Part shown: one piece after another, positions 63,093-64,000 of the stretch
How positions within the stretch are numbered: the stretch's first letter is position 1
How the letters are laid out: every line of letters starts with the position of its first letter
Source: Heracleum sosnowskyi
Taxonomy: Eukaryota > Streptophyta > Magnoliopsida > Apiales > Apiaceae
Direction: 5' to 3'
Length of the DNA: 64,000 bases
Assembly: GCA_030848705.1 (NCBI GenBank)
Contig: CM061244.1
Span: forward strand, 112,269,111-112,333,110
The notes under the pieces: model-generated
What the model was told of the DNA's origin: nothing
Seen by the model: the letters and a program-made list of their open reading frames with translations, nothing else
Database searches by the model: none
Made by a program: the position numbers and the translations under genes

Positions 63093-63461
63093 ATGGAAGG
63101 TAGGAGAATTACTTGTTATTGTGACATGTCGGTGGTCATAAAGACCGTATGGGCTGGGAACAATGCTGGTCGGAGATTTGAGCGTTGTGCAACTAGGGAA
63201 TGTTACTATGACATTTGGATTGATGAGCCTCTTGGTGCTCGGGCTTGTGATGCTATTGAAGAGCTAGTCCGTGATAAAAACTAGCTGCCTCGCTTCTACA
63301 TGAACAAGATTGACCGCTTGAGGGATTGGGAGATGGCCCATCGTGAAGCTGTGTTGATGAAGTTGCAAGAGCTGAAGGGTGAGGTAGACCGCGAGGAGAC
63401 CGATTATGAAGATGTCTCTGCTTTGTTTAGTGTTCTTACTTTTTATTTGATATTGTACTAA
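63093..63461 (+). pseudogene. GRF-type zinc-finger protein with C-terminal hydrophobic tail, one internal stop
   Basis: The start ATG at 63093 precedes MEGRRITCYCDMS; an in-frame upstream ATG at 63051 would add 14 residues but lies closer to the TATA box. Residues 8-46 form a GRF zinc finger: CYC, then W, N-x-A-GRRF, C, and CYYDIW-D. TAG at 63282-63284 (codon 64) interrupts the frame, which then continues for 58 more residues: a charged, helix-forming segment and a hydrophobic end (near residues 112-122), the usual order in small plant GRF proteins. GRF fingers bind single-stranded nucleic acid in several DNA-repair proteins, but the small plant proteins of this kind have no settled role. The stop may make it a pseudogene; the N-terminal finger alone could still be made. 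Confidence 0.68.
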
Positions 63462-63513
63462 GATATTGACGGACTTGTCCTTCATTGATCTTCTTTGTCC
63501 TGTAACCTTTTTC

Positions 63514-63519
63514 AATGAA
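63514..63519 (+). terminator. Possible poly(A) signal of the GRF gene
   Basis: AATGAA lies about 53 bp after the frame end and is followed by GT- and T-rich sequence. Plant poly(A) signals are loose, so the call is weak. Confidence 0.3.
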
Positions 63520-63686
63520 TGAAATGTGTTTGTTTCTTGTTTGTTCTATTTTTGTTGTTTTGTCTCGTGTTGCCCCCGGGCCATTGCTGGCGGGTAGTGG
63601 CCGCTAGCAATGACCTCAGAATGAAATTTTTCTATGTGTTTAGAGGAAGGAAAGGAAATTTTCTTGGAAGGGAGGAGTTTTTGGTG

Positions 63687-63705
63687 CCCCCCCCCCCCCC
63701 CCCCC
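63687..63705. repeat. Run of 19 C residues
   Basis: An uninterrupted C-run borders the first unit of the 97-bp repeat. In the second and third units the same place has only five or six C residues, so the run expanded here. The minus strand is a G-run able in principle to form a quadruplex. Its length is also prone to sequencing error. Confidence 0.85.
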
Positions 63706-63945
63706 GAAATTTTTACCAAGGAGTTTTTGGTGGAAATTTGTATGAGTAGTCGGGGGAGGGCAAAATACTGTCTGGGGAGGAAAGAATTTTTTGTGCCCCC
63801 CTGAAATTTTTACCAAGGAATTTTTTGTGGAAATTTGTATAAGTAGTTGGAGGAGGGCAAAACACTGTCTGGGGAGGAAGGAATTTTTTGGTGCCCCCTG
63901 AATTTTTGCTTAGGAATTTTTGATGCCCCCTGGAATCGGTAGTGA
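63706..63945. repeat. 97-bp tandem repeat, about 2.4 copies
   Basis: Units start at 63706, 63803 and 63900 (partial, diverged), each beginning GAAATTTTTACCAAGG or a variant and ending in a C-run. Two full units share about nine in ten bases by eye. Open frames across it on both strands are low-complexity translations, not genes. Confidence 0.75.
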
Positions 63946-64000
63946 GTAGCAATAATTTTAATAATAAAATTTGAGATTTTAGTAAGATGTTTAAAAAATA

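Noticed and set aside
63519..63952. Pro-rich open frames on both strands
   Set aside because: They come from the C-run and the 97-bp tandem repeat and have low-complexity composition.

Overview
The window looks like nuclear DNA of a flowering plant, most likely a eudicot. The evidence is AT-rich flanks, a short GT-AG intron, TATA and site II (TGGGCY) promoter elements, a degenerate plant LINE with a zinc-knuckle ORF1, a Ty3/gypsy gag with an LTR, and a plant-type GRF zinc-finger gene. I cannot name the species.

Layout. Positions 1-3043 are AT-rich flank with no supported gene; two Helitron-like 3' ends lie near the left edge. Positions 3044-55782 (52.7 kb, over 80% of the window) are one head-to-tail tandem array of 50 units, each about 1,055 bp. 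Positions 55783-55950 are the unique 3' end of the gene whose 5' part is repeated. Positions 55951-56752 are featureless spacer. Positions 56753 to about 60590 are a decayed LINE cut off inside ORF2. From about 60591 to 62876 there is the 5' part (gag, leader, 5' LTR) of a minus-strand Ty3/gypsy element. Positions 62996-63520 hold a small GRF zinc-finger gene with one internal stop. Positions 63687-63950 hold a 19-C run and a 97-bp tandem repeat.

The array. Each unit carries about 540 bp of promoter and 5' UTR, then exon 1 (90 codons), an intron of about 91 nt, and the first 52 codons of exon 2. Only unit 50 continues into the rest of exon 2, which gives an inferred 197-residue parent protein: an N-terminal organelle-type presequence, a Pro/Thr-rich 15-residue duplication, one transmembrane helix and a charged helical tail. 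The other 49 copies are cut at the same place. The left flank and the parent exon share AAAT at the breakpoint, and the joint creates an immediate in-frame stop, so open copies encode a 142-residue membrane-anchored fragment. By my reading 29 of the 49 truncated copies are open. The other 20 are broken: 16 by the same CGA to TGA change, the rest by start loss, a 7-bp deletion or another stop. Some of the 16 also have exon 1 frameshifts. Unit 50, the only copy with the tail, has a G to A change that removes the acceptor AG all other units share.

The array also has higher-order structure: blocks of 2 to 4 units are repeated, including two adjacent 4,221-bp blocks that agree at every variable site I compared. 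This fits continuing unequal exchange, though assembly error needs excluding. The parent protein is not a family I recognise. The amplified promoter-plus-gene fragment is the most interesting content of the window.
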